A stretch of 64,000 nucleotides of DNA from an uncultured Acidobacteriota bacterium (GCA_903916735.1 CAIWXX010000120.1:1-64000), one strand, 5' to 3'. Counted from the first letter of the stretch, positions 18,117 to 28,508 are shown. Notes: generated from the sequence alone by a model not told the origin. Numbers and translations: made by a program.

Positions 18117-20355
18117 GAGGTTCACAATCAACAGGGCAAGTCTCGGGAGGAGTGCCCTGTGTGGAGCCGGCATCATCGCACTCCTGGCGACGGTCCAGCC
18201 GCCGGATCATAAGAGCACTCCTCTTCTGCTGCCGACGTTCCAGGCACAGCCGCAAGAAACGCCGCCCCCTGAGCTTCTCACGGTTCCGGCAGATGTTGAT
18301 CGAGGGCTGGCACTCATGGAACAAGGCAGGCGATGGGAAGCCCGGTCGCAGCTGATCTCGGCCCTCGCATCGCACAGAGATGATTTCTGGGGAGGCCGCA
18401 TGCAGTTCGTGCTGGGGTCCATGGCCATCGAAGAAAAAAATTATGCAGAAGCCCTGGAGCACCTGCGCGATCCTCTCATTCTGAAGAGCGGGCTGGAAGA
18501 CCTTTCCATCCTCTACCAGGGGAATGCCTATTACGGCCTGCGAAATATTGAACGCGCTGCTGAAGCATATCGTTACTTCACGGCCACTTACCCCAGAGGT
18601 GCTTTTCACGGTGACGCCGCGAAAATGCTTGGTGAATCGCTTGTCCTCCTGAACCGCCCGGCCGAAGCCGGAGCTGCTTTTCTGGATGCCGCCAATGGGA
18701 TAACGGGATGGGAAGCGCCTTCTCTCCATTACAAAGCGGCCGATAATTATCTGCGCGCCGGGCTTCTGAAAGAGGCACTCCCCATTTACGAAGAGATGTA
18801 TGTGGAATATCCAACATACTATCGCGACTCCGAGATACAAGCGCAGATTCACAAGATCAGAGAGCGCCTGCAACTGCCGCTGAAGATTGATCCCAGCGTG
18901 ATGGAGAAGCGGGCGAGGAAGCTCAATGAATCAGGCGCCCACAAATCGGCCTGTAACGAATATGCCCGGATTCACTCGATATATCCATCCTTCTTCGAGC
19001 AGACGGGGATGGCTCTTGATATGGCATCCGAGGCCCTCAAGTGTGAAAACTATTCGCTTGCGCGGAGTCTGCTCAGCGACGCTCTGAATCGCGATTCGAC
19101 CGGGCAAGCCGATCTTCTCATGGGCGATCTGCTCTGGAACACCAGAAAGGATCCTCAGCCGTATCTGGAAAAAGCAAGTACGGCCAATACGACTTATGCC
19201 GAATCGGCGCTCTTCAGGCTGTATCAGTGGAAGCTCGCAAAAGGTGACAACTCCGGCGCATTGCAATATATGAATGAGCTCGCAGGGCGCTTCCCCGGCC
19301 ATAACGCCGGACTCGCCTTATGGAAACTGGCATGGACGCTTTATGCCGCCGGCTCATACGCCGAATCATCGTCGCTTTTTTCCAGATACTATCAGGCGGA
19401 CCCGCAAGGCGAGTACGCCGCCGCATCTCTCTACTGGACTGCACGCGCAAAAGAGAAAGCGAGGAAGGGTGATGATGTGGCGGAGCTCTACCAGGCGGTG
19501 ATGACACGGTTCCCGCGCACAATCTATGGTTATCTGGCAGCGGACCGGATGGGGACGCCCACACCGGAAGGTGATCCGCCCCCGGCCAATCCTGCGACAC
19601 AGCGAGCGGCCTATTTCCAGTCGGCTCGATCGGGGATGTCGGTTGAAATTCAGCGGGGGTGGGACCATGCCGAATTACTCCGCCTCTGCCGCCTCTATCC
19701 ACTCGCTCTGAAAGAACTCTCTTTTCAGGAATCGCATGCCGCCGATAAGACGCCGCTGCTTGTCAAAAGTGCCACTATTTTCAACGACACACGTGCGCAC
19801 CGACTGGCCATCATCACACTGCGGGAAGCTTTTCCGGACTATCTAACCAGGCCCGGTTCGGATCTGCCTCGTTTCATCTGGGAGATGATGTACCCGTTGA
19901 GGCATGACGAGATTTTCAAGAAGAATGCCGAACGCCTCGGAATCGAAAAAAATTTATTGCTGGGGATCGCCTGTCAGGAGAGTTGTTTTAACCCGGTGGC
20001 TCACTCGGGAAGCGGTGCGGTCGGTGTCTTGCAGCTCATCCCATCCACAGCCCGCCTCGTTGCACGACGCTATCATATCCCCTATTCATCGACCTATCTC
20101 ACCGACCCTGACAAAAACATCCAGCTTGGATCACTCTATCTGGATGGGCTTCTCCGTCAATTCGACCGGGATGTCGTCTACACACTCATCGGCTATAATG
20201 CCGGGCCGGGCCGAGTCTTCTCCTGGAAGCGCAAGATGCCGGGGCTCTCCGGGCTCGAACTCGTCGAGAACGCTCTCTTTCACGAAACCCGTGAGTACGT
20301 GCTCGTTGTCATGCAGAATGCGCGCGAATATGAGAGGCTCTACGGGAAATCCTGA
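18079..20355 (+). CDS. Soluble lytic transglycosylase with TPR region (Slt70-like)
   Basis: The product is 758 aa. After a hydrophobic N-terminal segment (ALCGAGIIALLATVQ) come many TPR/TPR-like repeats, about residues 70-590, forming the ring-like scaffold of Slt70-type enzymes. The catalytic SLT domain lies at about 620-750: ACQESCFNP with catalytic E634, SGSGAVGVLQLIPSTARLVA, and LIGYNAGPGRVFSWKR. It cleaves peptidoglycan glycan strands to 1,6-anhydroMurNAc ends in the periplasm. The called start is a TTG inside the previous gene (38-bp overlap); the real start is uncertain because no ATG precedes the signal segment. Confidence 0.88.
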   Translation: MLTAILKLWPATERFTINRASLGRSALCGAGIIALLATVQPPDHKSTPLLLPTFQAQPQETPPPELLTVPADVDRGLALMEQGRRWEARSQLISALASHRDDFWGGRMQFVLGSMAIEEKNYAEALEHLRDPLILKSGLEDLSILYQGNAYYGLRNIERAAEAYRYFTATYPRGAFHGDAAKMLGESLVLLNRPAEAGAAFLDAANGITGWEAPSLHYKAADNYLRAGLLKEALPIYEEMYVEYPTYYRDSEIQAQIHKIRERLQLPLKIDPSVMEKRARKLNESGAHKSACNEYARIHSIYPSFFEQTGMALDMASEALKCENYSLARSLLSDALNRDSTGQADLLMGDLLWNTRKDPQPYLEKASTANTTYAESALFRLYQWKLAKGDNSGALQYMNELAGRFPGHNAGLALWKLAWTLYAAGSYAESSSLFSRYYQADPQGEYAAASLYWTARAKEKARKGDDVAELYQAVMTRFPRTIYGYLAADRMGTPTPEGDPPPANPATQRAAYFQSARSGMSVEIQRGWDHAELLRLCRLYPLALKELSFQESHAADKTPLLVKSATIFNDTRAHRLAIITLREAFPDYLTRPGSDLPRFIWEMMYPLRHDEIFKKNAERLGIEKNLLLGIACQESCFNPVAHSGSGAVGVLQLIPSTARLVARRYHIPYSSTYLTDPDKNIQLGSLYLDGLLRQFDRDVVYTLIGYNAGPGRVFSWKRKMPGLSGLELVENALFHETREYVLVVMQNAREYERLYGKS

Positions 20356-20419
20356 TGTGCGTGATCGATGCAAGGTTCAGATGGAGATGAATCATCGCTA
20401 ACAAGGAGGTCACTCGGCA

Positions 20420-21571
20420 ATGCCAGTGAGAAAGCGGTTGACCGTTGGTCTCGTATGCGGCGGCCGGAGCGGCGAACATGAGGTATCACTCGTCTCAGCT
20501 GCCTCCGTCTACAGAGCGCTTGATCCACATAGCTATCGGGTCATTCCGATTGCAATTTCACAGGATGGAAGCTGGCGCCTGGCACAGCCGCCGGCGGCTC
20601 AAGGACCGATCCTCTTGCGGGGGAGCGATCCACGCCTGATTCTCTCACCAGGACCAAAGCCTCGACTCTGCATTCACAAGGGGGGCAAGGACACGATGAT
20701 CGGCATCGATGTGTTCTTCCCGGTTCTCCATGGACCATATGGTGAAGACGGAACCATCCAGGGGCTCTTTGAGATGTGCGGTGCCTCTTATGTCGGCGCC
20801 GGCGTTCTGGCCTCGGCCATCGGCATGGACAAGATCGCCATGAAAGCCGTCTTCGAGACAGCCGGCCTCAACGTCGCACCTTATGTTGGATTCACCATCA
20901 CTGAATGGAAGAAAAATCGGATCCCGATTGAAGAGCGTATTATCGGCGAGCTGGACCTGCCATGTTTCATCAAGCCGGGTAATAGCGGCAGCAGTGTCGG
21001 CATTTCAAAGGTGAAAACGGTCGAGGAGCTCGGGGAGGCTGTAACTGAGGCCTTCCGTTTCGATCGGAAAGTGATCGCCGAGCGCACAATCGTCGGACAG
21101 GAGATCGAATGCAGTGTGCTCGGGAATGATGAACCGATCGCATCCTTGCCCGGCGAGGTCATCCCCTGCCATGAGTTTTATGACTACTGGGATAAATACA
21201 TCGGTGGGCGGACACAACTTATTATTCCTGCGGATCTCCCCAAGGAGACAATCACGGTGGTGCGTGAGGCGGCAATAAGAGCCTATCGCGCATTGGACTG
21301 TGCCGGAATGGCGCGGGTTGATTTTTTCCTGGCACATGGAGACGCCTCTCCGAGCAAACGTCTTTATATCAATGAGATCAATACAATCCCTGGATTCACT
21401 GATATCAGCATGTATCCAAAGCTTTGGGCTGCCACAGGCATTCCCTATCCCAGGCTTCTCGATCGCCTGATTGATCTGGCCTGCAAAAGAAATCGGGAAA
21501 AATTACGTCTTAAAACCACCTGGAAGCAGGGAACAATCCTTGCCGGCATGGCCCGCAAGAAGCGTGGCTGA
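20420..21571 (+). CDS. ddl: D-alanine--D-alanine ligase
   Basis: The product is 383 aa, the longer DdlA/VanA-like form. It makes the D-Ala-D-Ala dipeptide that MurF adds to the peptidoglycan precursor. Motifs are GGRSGEHEVSLVSAASV at the N-terminus, PVLHGPYGEDGTIQGLFE, MDKIAMKAVFE, a glycine-rich loop KPGNSGSSVGISKV, and the ATP-grasp metal site YINEINTIPGFTDISM. The SD AAGGAGGT ends 11 nt before the ATG. It lies well away from the dcw cluster, which has no ddl, so it is probably the cell's main ligase. Confidence 0.96.
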   Translation: MPVRKRLTVGLVCGGRSGEHEVSLVSAASVYRALDPHSYRVIPIAISQDGSWRLAQPPAAQGPILLRGSDPRLILSPGPKPRLCIHKGGKDTMIGIDVFFPVLHGPYGEDGTIQGLFEMCGASYVGAGVLASAIGMDKIAMKAVFETAGLNVAPYVGFTITEWKKNRIPIEERIIGELDLPCFIKPGNSGSSVGISKVKTVEELGEAVTEAFRFDRKVIAERTIVGQEIECSVLGNDEPIASLPGEVIPCHEFYDYWDKYIGGRTQLIIPADLPKETITVVREAAIRAYRALDCAGMARVDFFLAHGDASPSKRLYINEINTIPGFTDISMYPKLWAATGIPYPRLLDRLIDLACKRNREKLRLKTTWKQGTILAGMARKKRG

Positions 21572-21709
21572 AAAGACTCGCATGTACGCTCCAGTGCAAC
21601 CGAATCACCCAAAGGCCCGAGTCGCTTTCGGCGATCGATTGCCGCCGATCGGCAACCGGCTCATGACTCAGAGCCCTGAATCCTCATAGCGAAGAAAGGG
21701 CAAAATCCC

Positions 21710-22495
21710 ATGCGCGAACTGGTCAAGATGTTCGATTACACTAGGATGATTGTACTCCTGAGCCTCACCGCGGGGCTCTATACCTCTCTCCTGATTCTCT
21801 TCAAAGCCTTTGTCATTATTCCCGGATACACCGAGATCAGGCCGGGCAGCGTGATTCCCGTCGTCTGCTCTCTCTTCTTCGGACCAGCTGCAGCATGGGG
21901 TGCGGCCTTCGGAAATCTGATTGGGGATTTCTTCGGGATGCTCGGAGTGTCCAGTATTTTTGGAATGGCGGGCAATTTCCTCTATGGGTATATCCCCTAT
22001 CGCATCTGGCTTCAGGGGAAGGATCAGTCACTGAACCTAAGATCAGGCCGCAATCTCGTGAGATATTTCATCGCTGCGATAACGGCATCCATGGCCTGCG
22101 TCATCTCTATTGCATGGGGGCTTGATTTGCTCGGCATGGTCCCTTTCGTTGTTTTTTCGAACATTGCGCTGATCAACAATCTTCTGGCCACGCTGATCCT
22201 CGGTCCGATTCTCATTCTTCTTCTCACGCCACGCGTGCAGGCATGGGGGCTTCTGTATCGGAGGATCATGAAGGATTCAGTCAAGCCTTCTCCGCGGCTG
22301 TTGCACTATCTCGGTTTCGCTCTCATCTGGGGAGGCGGCCTAACTGCGATCATCACGGCCAATCTCCATGCTTTCATCGGGCCGACGATGATCGATCATC
22401 CCATTGCTCTTCACATCGCCGGCCAAGCGATTTCCATTCATCTCGGCATCACCCCCGGAACTCTCCTGATGATCGTCGGTTGCCTGCTGATTTAG
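21710..22495 (+). CDS. ECF-type transporter S component, substrate unknown
   Basis: The product is 261 aa and strongly hydrophobic, with about six transmembrane helices. The stretch KAFVIIPGYTEIRPGSVIPV followed by FFGPAAAWGAAFGNLIGDFF is characteristic of QueT/BioY-like substrate-binding S components of energy-coupling-factor transporters. No ECF ATPase or T subunit is in the window, so it would share a module encoded elsewhere. It is monocistronic, ending in a convergent gap before pilR. No riboswitch-like leader that would name a ligand is recognised. Confidence 0.65.
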   Translation: MRELVKMFDYTRMIVLLSLTAGLYTSLLILFKAFVIIPGYTEIRPGSVIPVVCSLFFGPAAAWGAAFGNLIGDFFGMLGVSSIFGMAGNFLYGYIPYRIWLQGKDQSLNLRSGRNLVRYFIAAITASMACVISIAWGLDLLGMVPFVVFSNIALINNLLATLILGPILILLLTPRVQAWGLLYRRIMKDSVKPSPRLLHYLGFALIWGGGLTAIITANLHAFIGPTMIDHPIALHIAGQAISIHLGITPGTLLMIVGCLLI

Positions 22496-22746
22496 GGGTG
22501 AGAGACAAGGGGCCGGGGATAAGGGAGGGAGAACTTTCCCTCAATCTCTTCATCATCTGTGCCTGAGTAAGCCCGGGTACGCACTGCAAGAGATGGCTCA
22601 CACGGAAGTGAACGAGAAATCTGCTTCGTGGAAGGTGTCGTTTCGAAAGAATTCCGGACTTTGAGATTAAAGGAAAGCCCGATGAAAAGGCCTCGCACCC
22701 CCTCACTCACCTGGAAAATGATCGGCTCCTTTTTCCTTCTTACCGG
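22496..22746. terminator. Convergent gap with weak hairpin
   Basis: This 250-bp gap lies between two converging genes. GAGGGA (22525-22530) and TCCCTC (22537-22542) can pair around GAACTT, followed by a mixed rather than pure T tract. It may terminate the plus-strand transcript, but it is weak. Nothing else is visible. Confidence 0.25.
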
Positions 22747-24087
22747 CTACTTTTCTTTCAGCCCGAACTTGCTCATGTAGTAGCGGAGCGAACGAGGTGT
22801 GATGCCGAGGAGCTCGGCGGCTTTCTTCTGACTTCCCTGAGCGCGTTCAAGCGCTTTTGCAATATACGATCTCTCAATTTGCTGGACGTAATCCTCAAGC
22901 TTGAACCCGTCGCCGATCTCGGGGGCGTTTTCATCCACGGGGATAGAACCATGGATAGGTGTGTTCGTGAGCATCCGCTCGGGGAAGCTCGATCGTGAGA
23001 CTTCATCACCGCGTTCGAGAGCGACAGCTCGTTCCACGGCATTTTCCAATTCCCTCACATTGCCGGGCCACTCCCAGGAAACCAGGAGATCCACGGCTTC
23101 CTGTGAAAAGCCTTTTAGATTTTTCCCCAGCTGCACGGAATATTTCCGCAGAAAGTGCTCCGATATCGGCAGAATATCCTCCCGTCGATCACGGAGAGGA
23201 GGCAGATGAATTTCGACGACGTTGATCCGGTAATACAAATCTTCGCGATACTTGCCTTCGGCTGCGAGACGGCCGAGATCCTTGTTGGTGGCTGCGATGA
23301 TCCGGACATCCACCGAAATATCGGTGATGCCTCCGATTCTTCGAATCGTCCGCTCTTGCAGGAAGCGAAGCAGCTTGACCTGCATGGGAGGACTCATTTC
23401 GGCGATCTCATCCAGGAGGAGCGTGCCGTGATCGGCCACTTCAAGAAGGCCCTTTTTATTGTTCACGGCACCTGTGAACGAACCCCTCATGTGGCCGAAA
23501 AGCTCGCTCTCAAGCAGCGTCTCCGGAAGCGCGCCGCAATTGATCCAGAAAAAACGGTTGTCCTTTCTCCGGCTGAAGGCATGAAGTCGTTGTGCGATTA
23601 ATTCTTTGCCCGTGCCACTTTCACCTGTGATCAGAATCGTGCTGTTGGTCGGCGCGATCTGCTCGACAAGCTGCAGTATGTTGCCGACAAGCGGACTCTT
23701 CCAGATGATCTCCTTGCCGATCAGCTTCCTGCGGTCGAAGGCCTGCCGCACAACCAGTCGGATTTCCTCGACATCAAAAGGCTTTGTTATATAGTCGATC
23801 GCGCCGAGCTTGAGACTCTCAACAGCGGTCTTTGGGGAAGCATAGGCTGTAATCATGATCACAGCCGTTGACGGAGAACTCTGTTTGACATACCTCAAGA
23901 GATCGATGCCGTCGCCGTCCGGCATGGCGATATCACTGATGACAAGATCCACGGTCTCCTCAGTCACGATCCTCTTGGCCTGTTCCCCGCCCTCGGCAGT
24001 CAGCACCGTGTAGCCCTGCTTTCGAAGCATGATAGAGAGCAGGTCCCTCATGCTTTTTTCGTCATCAACAATAAGAATTGTGCTCAT
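22747..24087 (-). CDS. pilR: Type IV pilus sigma54-dependent response regulator PilR
   Basis: The product is 446 aa with three domains: receiver ([18 protein letters not shown], phosphoacceptor Asp in [14 protein letters not shown]), AAA+ ATPase (Walker [46 protein letters not shown]) and a Fis-type helix-turn-helix ([20 protein letters not shown]). The sigma54 contact loop reads GSFTGA, a variant of GAFTGA. In known systems PilR activates pilA; pilA is not in this window. Its start overlaps the pilS stop (ATGA), so the two-component pair is coupled. Confidence 0.93.
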   Translation of the reverse strand: MSTILIVDDEKSMRDLLSIMLRKQGYTVLTAEGGEQAKRIVTEETVDLVISDIAMPDGDGIDLLRYVKQSSPSTAVIMITAYASPKTAVESLKLGAIDYITKPFDVEEIRLVVRQAFDRRKLIGKEIIWKSPLVGNILQLVEQIAPTNSTILITGESGTGKELIAQRLHAFSRRKDNRFFWINCGALPETLLESELFGHMRGSFTGAVNNKKGLLEVADHGTLLLDEIAEMSPPMQVKLLRFLQERTIRRIGGITDISVDVRIIAATNKDLGRLAAEGKYREDLYYRINVVEIHLPPLRDRREDILPISEHFLRKYSVQLGKNLKGFSQEAVDLLVSWEWPGNVRELENAVERAVALERGDEVSRSSFPERMLTNTPIHGSIPVDENAPEIGDGFKLEDYVQQIERSYIAKALERAQGSQKKAAELLGITPRSLRYYMSKFGLKEK

Positions 24088-25853
24088 GCCGAAAAGCCTC
24101 CCGCCATCGGTTGTATCGTGCCCTTGGGCAGCAGTGGGAGTAAAATTTCGATCTCCGTTCCCTCGCCCTTTTCGCTTCGAATTTCGAAACGGCCATCATA
24201 GTCCTTGACGATTCTTTGGACGATGGCCATCCCCAATCCAGTCCCGCGTTTGAAGCCGGAGAAAAATGGCTCACCGGCTCGTTGCGCCTCCTTTTTGGTC
24301 ATCCCCACACCTTCATCCCTGAAAAGGATGCGATAGGAGTCACCATCGGGAGAAGTGATCTCGATTGTGAGAGTCCCGCCCAGAGGCATCGCCTTAATAG
24401 CGTTCTTCATGAGGTTCCAAAAAACCTGAGTCCATTGTCTCCGGTCGGCGATGAACAAAGCAGGCTGGTTGGCCACCAGGGAAACCCGATGGTCAGGGCC
24501 GAATTCGGGGCTATTCGTGAGAAGCGTGATTGTCTCATGGGCGATTTCGACCAGGTTAATCTCTTCCATCGCAACTTGTGTGGGACGAGCATAGTCAAGA
24601 AAGTCCTTAAGAGTTCGATCCAGGCGCGCGGATTCCCGCATGACAATATCCATCAAGTATTGCTGTTCGCCCGTCAGCTGCAACTCCTCGCAGAGAACCT
24701 GCACCGACCCGCTGATAGAAGCCAACGGGTTCCGGATCTCATGGGCAATCCCGGCAGCCATTTCGCCGACAGCGGCGAGACGGTCTTTGATCCGCACCTC
24801 CTGTTCGAGGCGGCGGATGTCAGAGAGGTCCTGAAAATTAAAAATGAAACCATCCGGGACGCCTTCACGAGAGCGCAGAAGAGAGACGGAAATTCCAGCG
24901 ACGATGCTCTCATCTCCCACAGCCGCCGCATCACTTTCGAATTGAATAACACGTTTTTGGAGGAGTTTTGTGTAAAGAGTTTCGAAAAACCCTGGAGGCA
25001 TGAGGAAAATCCGGTCGACATTCTTCCCTTGGATCGACGGTAGATCGCAATGAAGGATGCTGCACCCGGCAGAATTGAGCGTCGCAACCCGGCCGTCTAA
25101 ACCTGTCGATAGAAGCCCACTTGCCATGTTGTCCACAATGTCCTGGTGGATATGCTGGAGCTCAGCCAGATCGCCGATTTTCACTTCCAGCTGCGCGCCG
25201 GTTCTCTTCAGGTTCTCTGAGAGATAGGAACTGAGCAGCGCGGCTGCAAAGAAGCCAAAAAGAGAACTGAAGATATTATAAAAGACGACGCCGACGGACA
25301 CATCATGAGCGATGTTCTTCTGTTCGCCAAAGAAAGGTATGACGCCGTAATACATGAGATCTACGAGGCCGCCGTACAGGATTCCGGAAAGAGCGGCAAC
25401 GATGATGCTCCCCTTGCGATACAACGTGATGCTCGCCGTAATGATTGGAATGATGTAGAGAAAATAAAAGGGGCTGAGCAAGCCTCCAGAGAGATAGACA
25501 AGCCCCGTCAGAAAAAGCATGTCCCCTATTATCTGCATGTATGCTTGTGCCTGAAAATTACCCATCCGGTGATAGCAGAAGGCGTAGAAAAGCGTCAGTG
25601 GATAGACAGCGAAGAGCAGATAATATAGGGGCGCGATGGGGAGATTCTCATTGCTGACGATTTGAACCAGAAGAAGCGACCCGGAGAGGGTCGTTATGAT
25701 CAAAGCCCGGCAGATGATGATCCAGAAAATCTTCCGGCGTAGCGGCTTAGCATTTTCCAGTTGAAGATCGTCGATCGCATCTTCTTTGACGACGTAGGCT
25801 GCCAAGCCGGCAGCCTTTTTCGCCTCGATCGGATTCAATTCTTCAACGGCCAT
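24084..25853 (-). CDS. pilS: Membrane sensor histidine kinase PilS
   Basis: The product is 589 aa. About six transmembrane helices (residues 45-210) are followed by a PAS domain (DNMASGLLSTGLDGRVATLN), the dimerisation/phosphoacceptor region AGIAHEIRNPLASISGS, and an ATPase domain with N box FWNLMKNAIKAMP, DEGVGM and RGTGLGMAIVQRIV. This is the architecture of PilS, the partner of PilR. It is separated from pilC by a 243-bp structured gap. Confidence 0.93.
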   Translation of the reverse strand: MAVEELNPIEAKKAAGLAAYVVKEDAIDDLQLENAKPLRRKIFWIIICRALIITTLSGSLLLVQIVSNENLPIAPLYYLLFAVYPLTLFYAFCYHRMGNFQAQAYMQIIGDMLFLTGLVYLSGGLLSPFYFLYIIPIITASITLYRKGSIIVAALSGILYGGLVDLMYYGVIPFFGEQKNIAHDVSVGVVFYNIFSSLFGFFAAALLSSYLSENLKRTGAQLEVKIGDLAELQHIHQDIVDNMASGLLSTGLDGRVATLNSAGCSILHCDLPSIQGKNVDRIFLMPPGFFETLYTKLLQKRVIQFESDAAAVGDESIVAGISVSLLRSREGVPDGFIFNFQDLSDIRRLEQEVRIKDRLAAVGEMAAGIAHEIRNPLASISGSVQVLCEELQLTGEQQYLMDIVMRESARLDRTLKDFLDYARPTQVAMEEINLVEIAHETITLLTNSPEFGPDHRVSLVANQPALFIADRRQWTQVFWNLMKNAIKAMPLGGTLTIEITSPDGDSYRILFRDEGVGMTKKEAQRAGEPFFSGFKRGTGLGMAIVQRIVKDYDGRFEIRSEKGEGTEIEILLPLLPKGTIQPMAGGFSA

Positions 25854-26096
25854 CTATTGTGGCAGGATGAGAAGAGTGAGGGGATGCCAGGAGTCGAACC
25901 CAATCGCGAGAATCCCCGCGACCTTGTACCAGGCTCGTCGCTGGCATTTTTCACCCGGCACTCCTTCTCTCTCTCTCCGTTGTCATCAATGATATTGATG
26001 AGAAGTGGATTGCCGCTTCTCCCCTTTATTTCCAGCTCCGAGCTCATGGCAGCTGCCATGCTCCAGAGAATCGGATGTGAAGAGCCTTCTTTGCTC
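25854..26096 (-). other. Structured intergenic region between pilC and pilS
   Basis: This gap contains several dyads: CATGGCAGCTGCCATG (26045-26060, perfect palindrome), CATCAAT/ATTGATG (25984-26000, 3-nt loop), ATGCCAG (25884-25890) with CTGGCAT (25941-25947), TCGCG (25904-25908) with CGCGA (25917-25921), and GCGAC (25918-25922) with GTCGC (25937-25941). The last two share bases and so exclude each other. The minus strand also has a T-arm-like GGGTTCGACTCC, but no full tRNA cloverleaf forms. It may be a leader RNA for pilSR or a decayed sequence. Confidence 0.35.
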
Positions 26097-27299
26097 CTAG
26101 AATTTGTTAATGAGATCAAATATCGGCAAATACATGGAAATAACGATTCCGCCTATGACAGCTCCAAGGAAGGCGATCATGAGCGGCTCGAGGAGCGAGA
26201 CGAGGCCTTCCACCGCACGGTCCACTTCCTCTTCATAGAAATCGGCGATCTTGTTGAGCATAGCGTCAAGCGCACCTGTCTGTTCGCCGATCGATATCAT
26301 CTGCACAACCATTGGTGGGAAGATATCAGATCCTTTCAGCGGGTCGGCGATCGCTTTTCCGCTTTCAATCGATTTCCGCGCTGTCATGATGGCATCCTCG
26401 ACGACTGCATTCCCGGAGGTTTTGGCGGTGATTTCAAGGCCATCTAAGATTGGAACACCGCTTGTGATTAGTGTTCCGAGTGTTCGAGTGAATCGGGCGA
26501 TAGCGATCTTCTTGAAGACAACCCCAAGAATCGGCAATTTCAGCAAGATCCCGTCGATCGTATGCCGGCCGTTCTCGGTTTTGTAGTACTGACGAAGCAA
26601 GAGAAAGATGGCGATGACAAGGATTATCATTAGCCATCCGAATCGAAGAACCATGTCGGATAGAGCGATCGTGATCCGAGTGGGCAGCGGGAGTTCTGCG
26701 CCTAAGCTGGAAAAGAGAGAAGCAAAAGTCGGGATGACCTTCCAAAGGATGATAGAGACGACGGCGGCCGCAATGACTATAACAGCGGCTGGATAAATCA
26801 TCGCTGATCGAACCTGCGAGCGCAGTTTCACTTCTTTCTCAATGTAGGTCGCCAAGCGCTGGAGAATTGTATCGAGAATACCGCCCGCTTCCCCAGCCGC
26901 CACCATGTTTGAATAGAGGTTGTCAAAAATAGTCGGGTGCTTTTTCATAGCTTCCGAGAGAGTCGCCCCGGCTTCGACGTCCTGCCTGACCTGTAGAAGA
27001 ATGCGTTGAAAAGTCCGGTTTTCCTGTTGAGTGCCGAGAACCTCGAGGCATTGCACGAGTGGCAGGCCGGCATCAATCATGACTGAGAACTGCCGAGTGA
27101 AGATAGAAATCTCCTTCTTGCCGACACCGATCCCCCGCAGGCGCGGGATGGCAACCTCCTTTCCTTTTTCGCGGATGGAGGTGACGGTGATCTGCTCCTT
27201 GCGGAGAAGCGAAACAATAGTGGCTTTGTTATCCGCAGTCAGAGCACCCGATACTGCCTGTCCTGCCCGGTTTTTACCTTTCCATTCGAAATTGGGCAT
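26097..27299 (-). CDS. pilC: Type IV pilus inner-membrane platform protein PilC
   Basis: The product is 400 aa of the GspF/PilC family, with two T2SF repeats. The first half has ISIFTRQFSVMIDAGLPLVQCL and the second FTRTLGTLITSGVPILDGLE, each followed by a helical bundle. Three transmembrane helices are visible, around residues 170-190, 215-235 and 370-392. It anchors the PilB and PilT motors to the pilus base. It lies 84 nt after pilT in the same direction. Confidence 0.95.
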   Translation of the reverse strand: MPNFEWKGKNRAGQAVSGALTADNKATIVSLLRKEQITVTSIREKGKEVAIPRLRGIGVGKKEISIFTRQFSVMIDAGLPLVQCLEVLGTQQENRTFQRILLQVRQDVEAGATLSEAMKKHPTIFDNLYSNMVAAGEAGGILDTILQRLATYIEKEVKLRSQVRSAMIYPAAVIVIAAAVVSIILWKVIPTFASLFSSLGAELPLPTRITIALSDMVLRFGWLMIILVIAIFLLLRQYYKTENGRHTIDGILLKLPILGVVFKKIAIARFTRTLGTLITSGVPILDGLEITAKTSGNAVVEDAIMTARKSIESGKAIADPLKGSDIFPPMVVQMISIGEQTGALDAMLNKIADFYEEEVDRAVEGLVSLLEPLMIAFLGAVIGGIVISMYLPIFDLINKF

Positions 27300-27383
27300 C
27301 GGCGTCTCCTTTCGGAACTTGTAATGAATCGTTAGAGAACTTCCATGCGGTCGGCGCCATTATAGCGCCATTCAGATTCGATT

Positions 27384-28508
27384 TCACTTTTTTTCCTTCT
27401 GGACCGGCGGCCTGTACCCGGCCTGCTGAAGGACTGACCCGGCGCCCCGATTGATCATCTCCTGCAATTCCTCGGGAAGCGAGGAGATCCCGACGGCCGT
27501 TTCGAGTGTAATGAGTTTGCGGAAATAAAGCGTCGCGAGGCTCTGGTTGAATGTTTGCATTCCGAATTTTTCCTGGCCGACCTGCATGGACGAATAGATC
27601 TGATGCACCTTGTCCTCGCGGATGAGGTTTCGGATGGCGGGATTGGGCACGAGGATTTCGCACGCCAGAACACGACCGTGCCCTCCGGCTCGCGGCAGCA
27701 ACGACTGGCAGATAACCCCTTCGAGCACGAGCGACAGTTGAGCTCGCACCTGTGATTGCTGGTGCGCAGGAAAGACATCGATGATACGGTTGATGGTTTG
27801 GTACGCGGAATTCGTATGGAGGGTCGCAAAGGTCAAGTGACCGGTTTCCGCGATGCGCAACGCGCACTCGATGGTCTCCAGATCGCGCATTTCTCCGATG
27901 AGCACGATGTCCGGATCCTCGCGCAGAACCGAACGGAGGGCGTTCGGGAATGAATGCGTATCGGCATGTAATTCTCGCTGGTTCACCAGGCACTTCTTGT
28001 GTCCATGCAGGTATTCGATCGGGTCTTCCACGGTGATCATGTGTTGCGCACGATCGGCGTTTATCTTGTCGAGCATCGCGGCGAGAGTCGTGGACTTGCC
28101 GCTGCCGGTCGGGCCGGTCACCAGAACCAAGCCCCGTGGCTTATCGCACATCTTGGAGATGATAGGGGGAATTCCAAGCGCATCCATTGCAGGGATTTCG
28201 TATGGGATCCTCCTGAAAGCGGCGCCGACGGCGCCTCGCTGGCTGAATACATTTGCTCGGAATCGCGCCAATCCCTTTATGCCGAACGAAAAATCCAGCT
28301 CCAGATCCTCTTCGAAACGGTGTTTCTGGGCATCCGTCAACACTGAATATGCCAATTGCTTGGTTTCAGGGGCTGTCAGAGGAGGGTGATTCAGCGGCCT
28401 CAAGATGCCGTCCACCCGGATGGTCGGTGGGGCATTCGTTGTGATGTGGAGATCGGTTCCACCCTGTTCGACCATCGTCTTTAATAGTTGGTGAAGTGAT
28501 GCAGCCAT
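27384..28508 (-). CDS. pilT: Type IV pilus retraction ATPase PilT
   Basis: The product is 374 aa, the usual PilT length. Walker A is GPTGSGKSTTLAAML, the Asp box is near ITVEDPIEYLH, the Walker B region is VLIGEMRDLETIE, and the His box is HLTFATLHTNSAYQTINRII. The PilT-specific C-terminal motif is present as NPAIRNLIREDKVHQI. It powers pilus retraction, hence twitching or DNA uptake. Confidence 0.96.
   Translation of the reverse strand: MAASLHQLLKTMVEQGGTDLHITTNAPPTIRVDGILRPLNHPPLTAPETKQLAYSVLTDAQKHRFEEDLELDFSFGIKGLARFRANVFSQRGAVGAAFRRIPYEIPAMDALGIPPIISKMCDKPRGLVLVTGPTGSGKSTTLAAMLDKINADRAQHMITVEDPIEYLHGHKKCLVNQRELHADTHSFPNALRSVLREDPDIVLIGEMRDLETIECALRIAETGHLTFATLHTNSAYQTINRIIDVFPAHQQSQVRAQLSLVLEGVICQSLLPRAGGHGRVLACEILVPNPAIRNLIREDKVHQIYSSMQVGQEKFGMQTFNQSLATLYFRKLITLETAVGISSLPEELQEMINRGAGSVLQQAGYRPPVQKEKK

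Noticed and set aside
25870-25955. tRNA-like sequence on the minus strand (GGGTTCGACTCC, a TGGTA-containing D-arm-like stem)
   Set aside because: No 7-bp acceptor stem pairs at tRNA length, the T-stem relies on wobble pairs and there is no CCA or proper anticodon loop.
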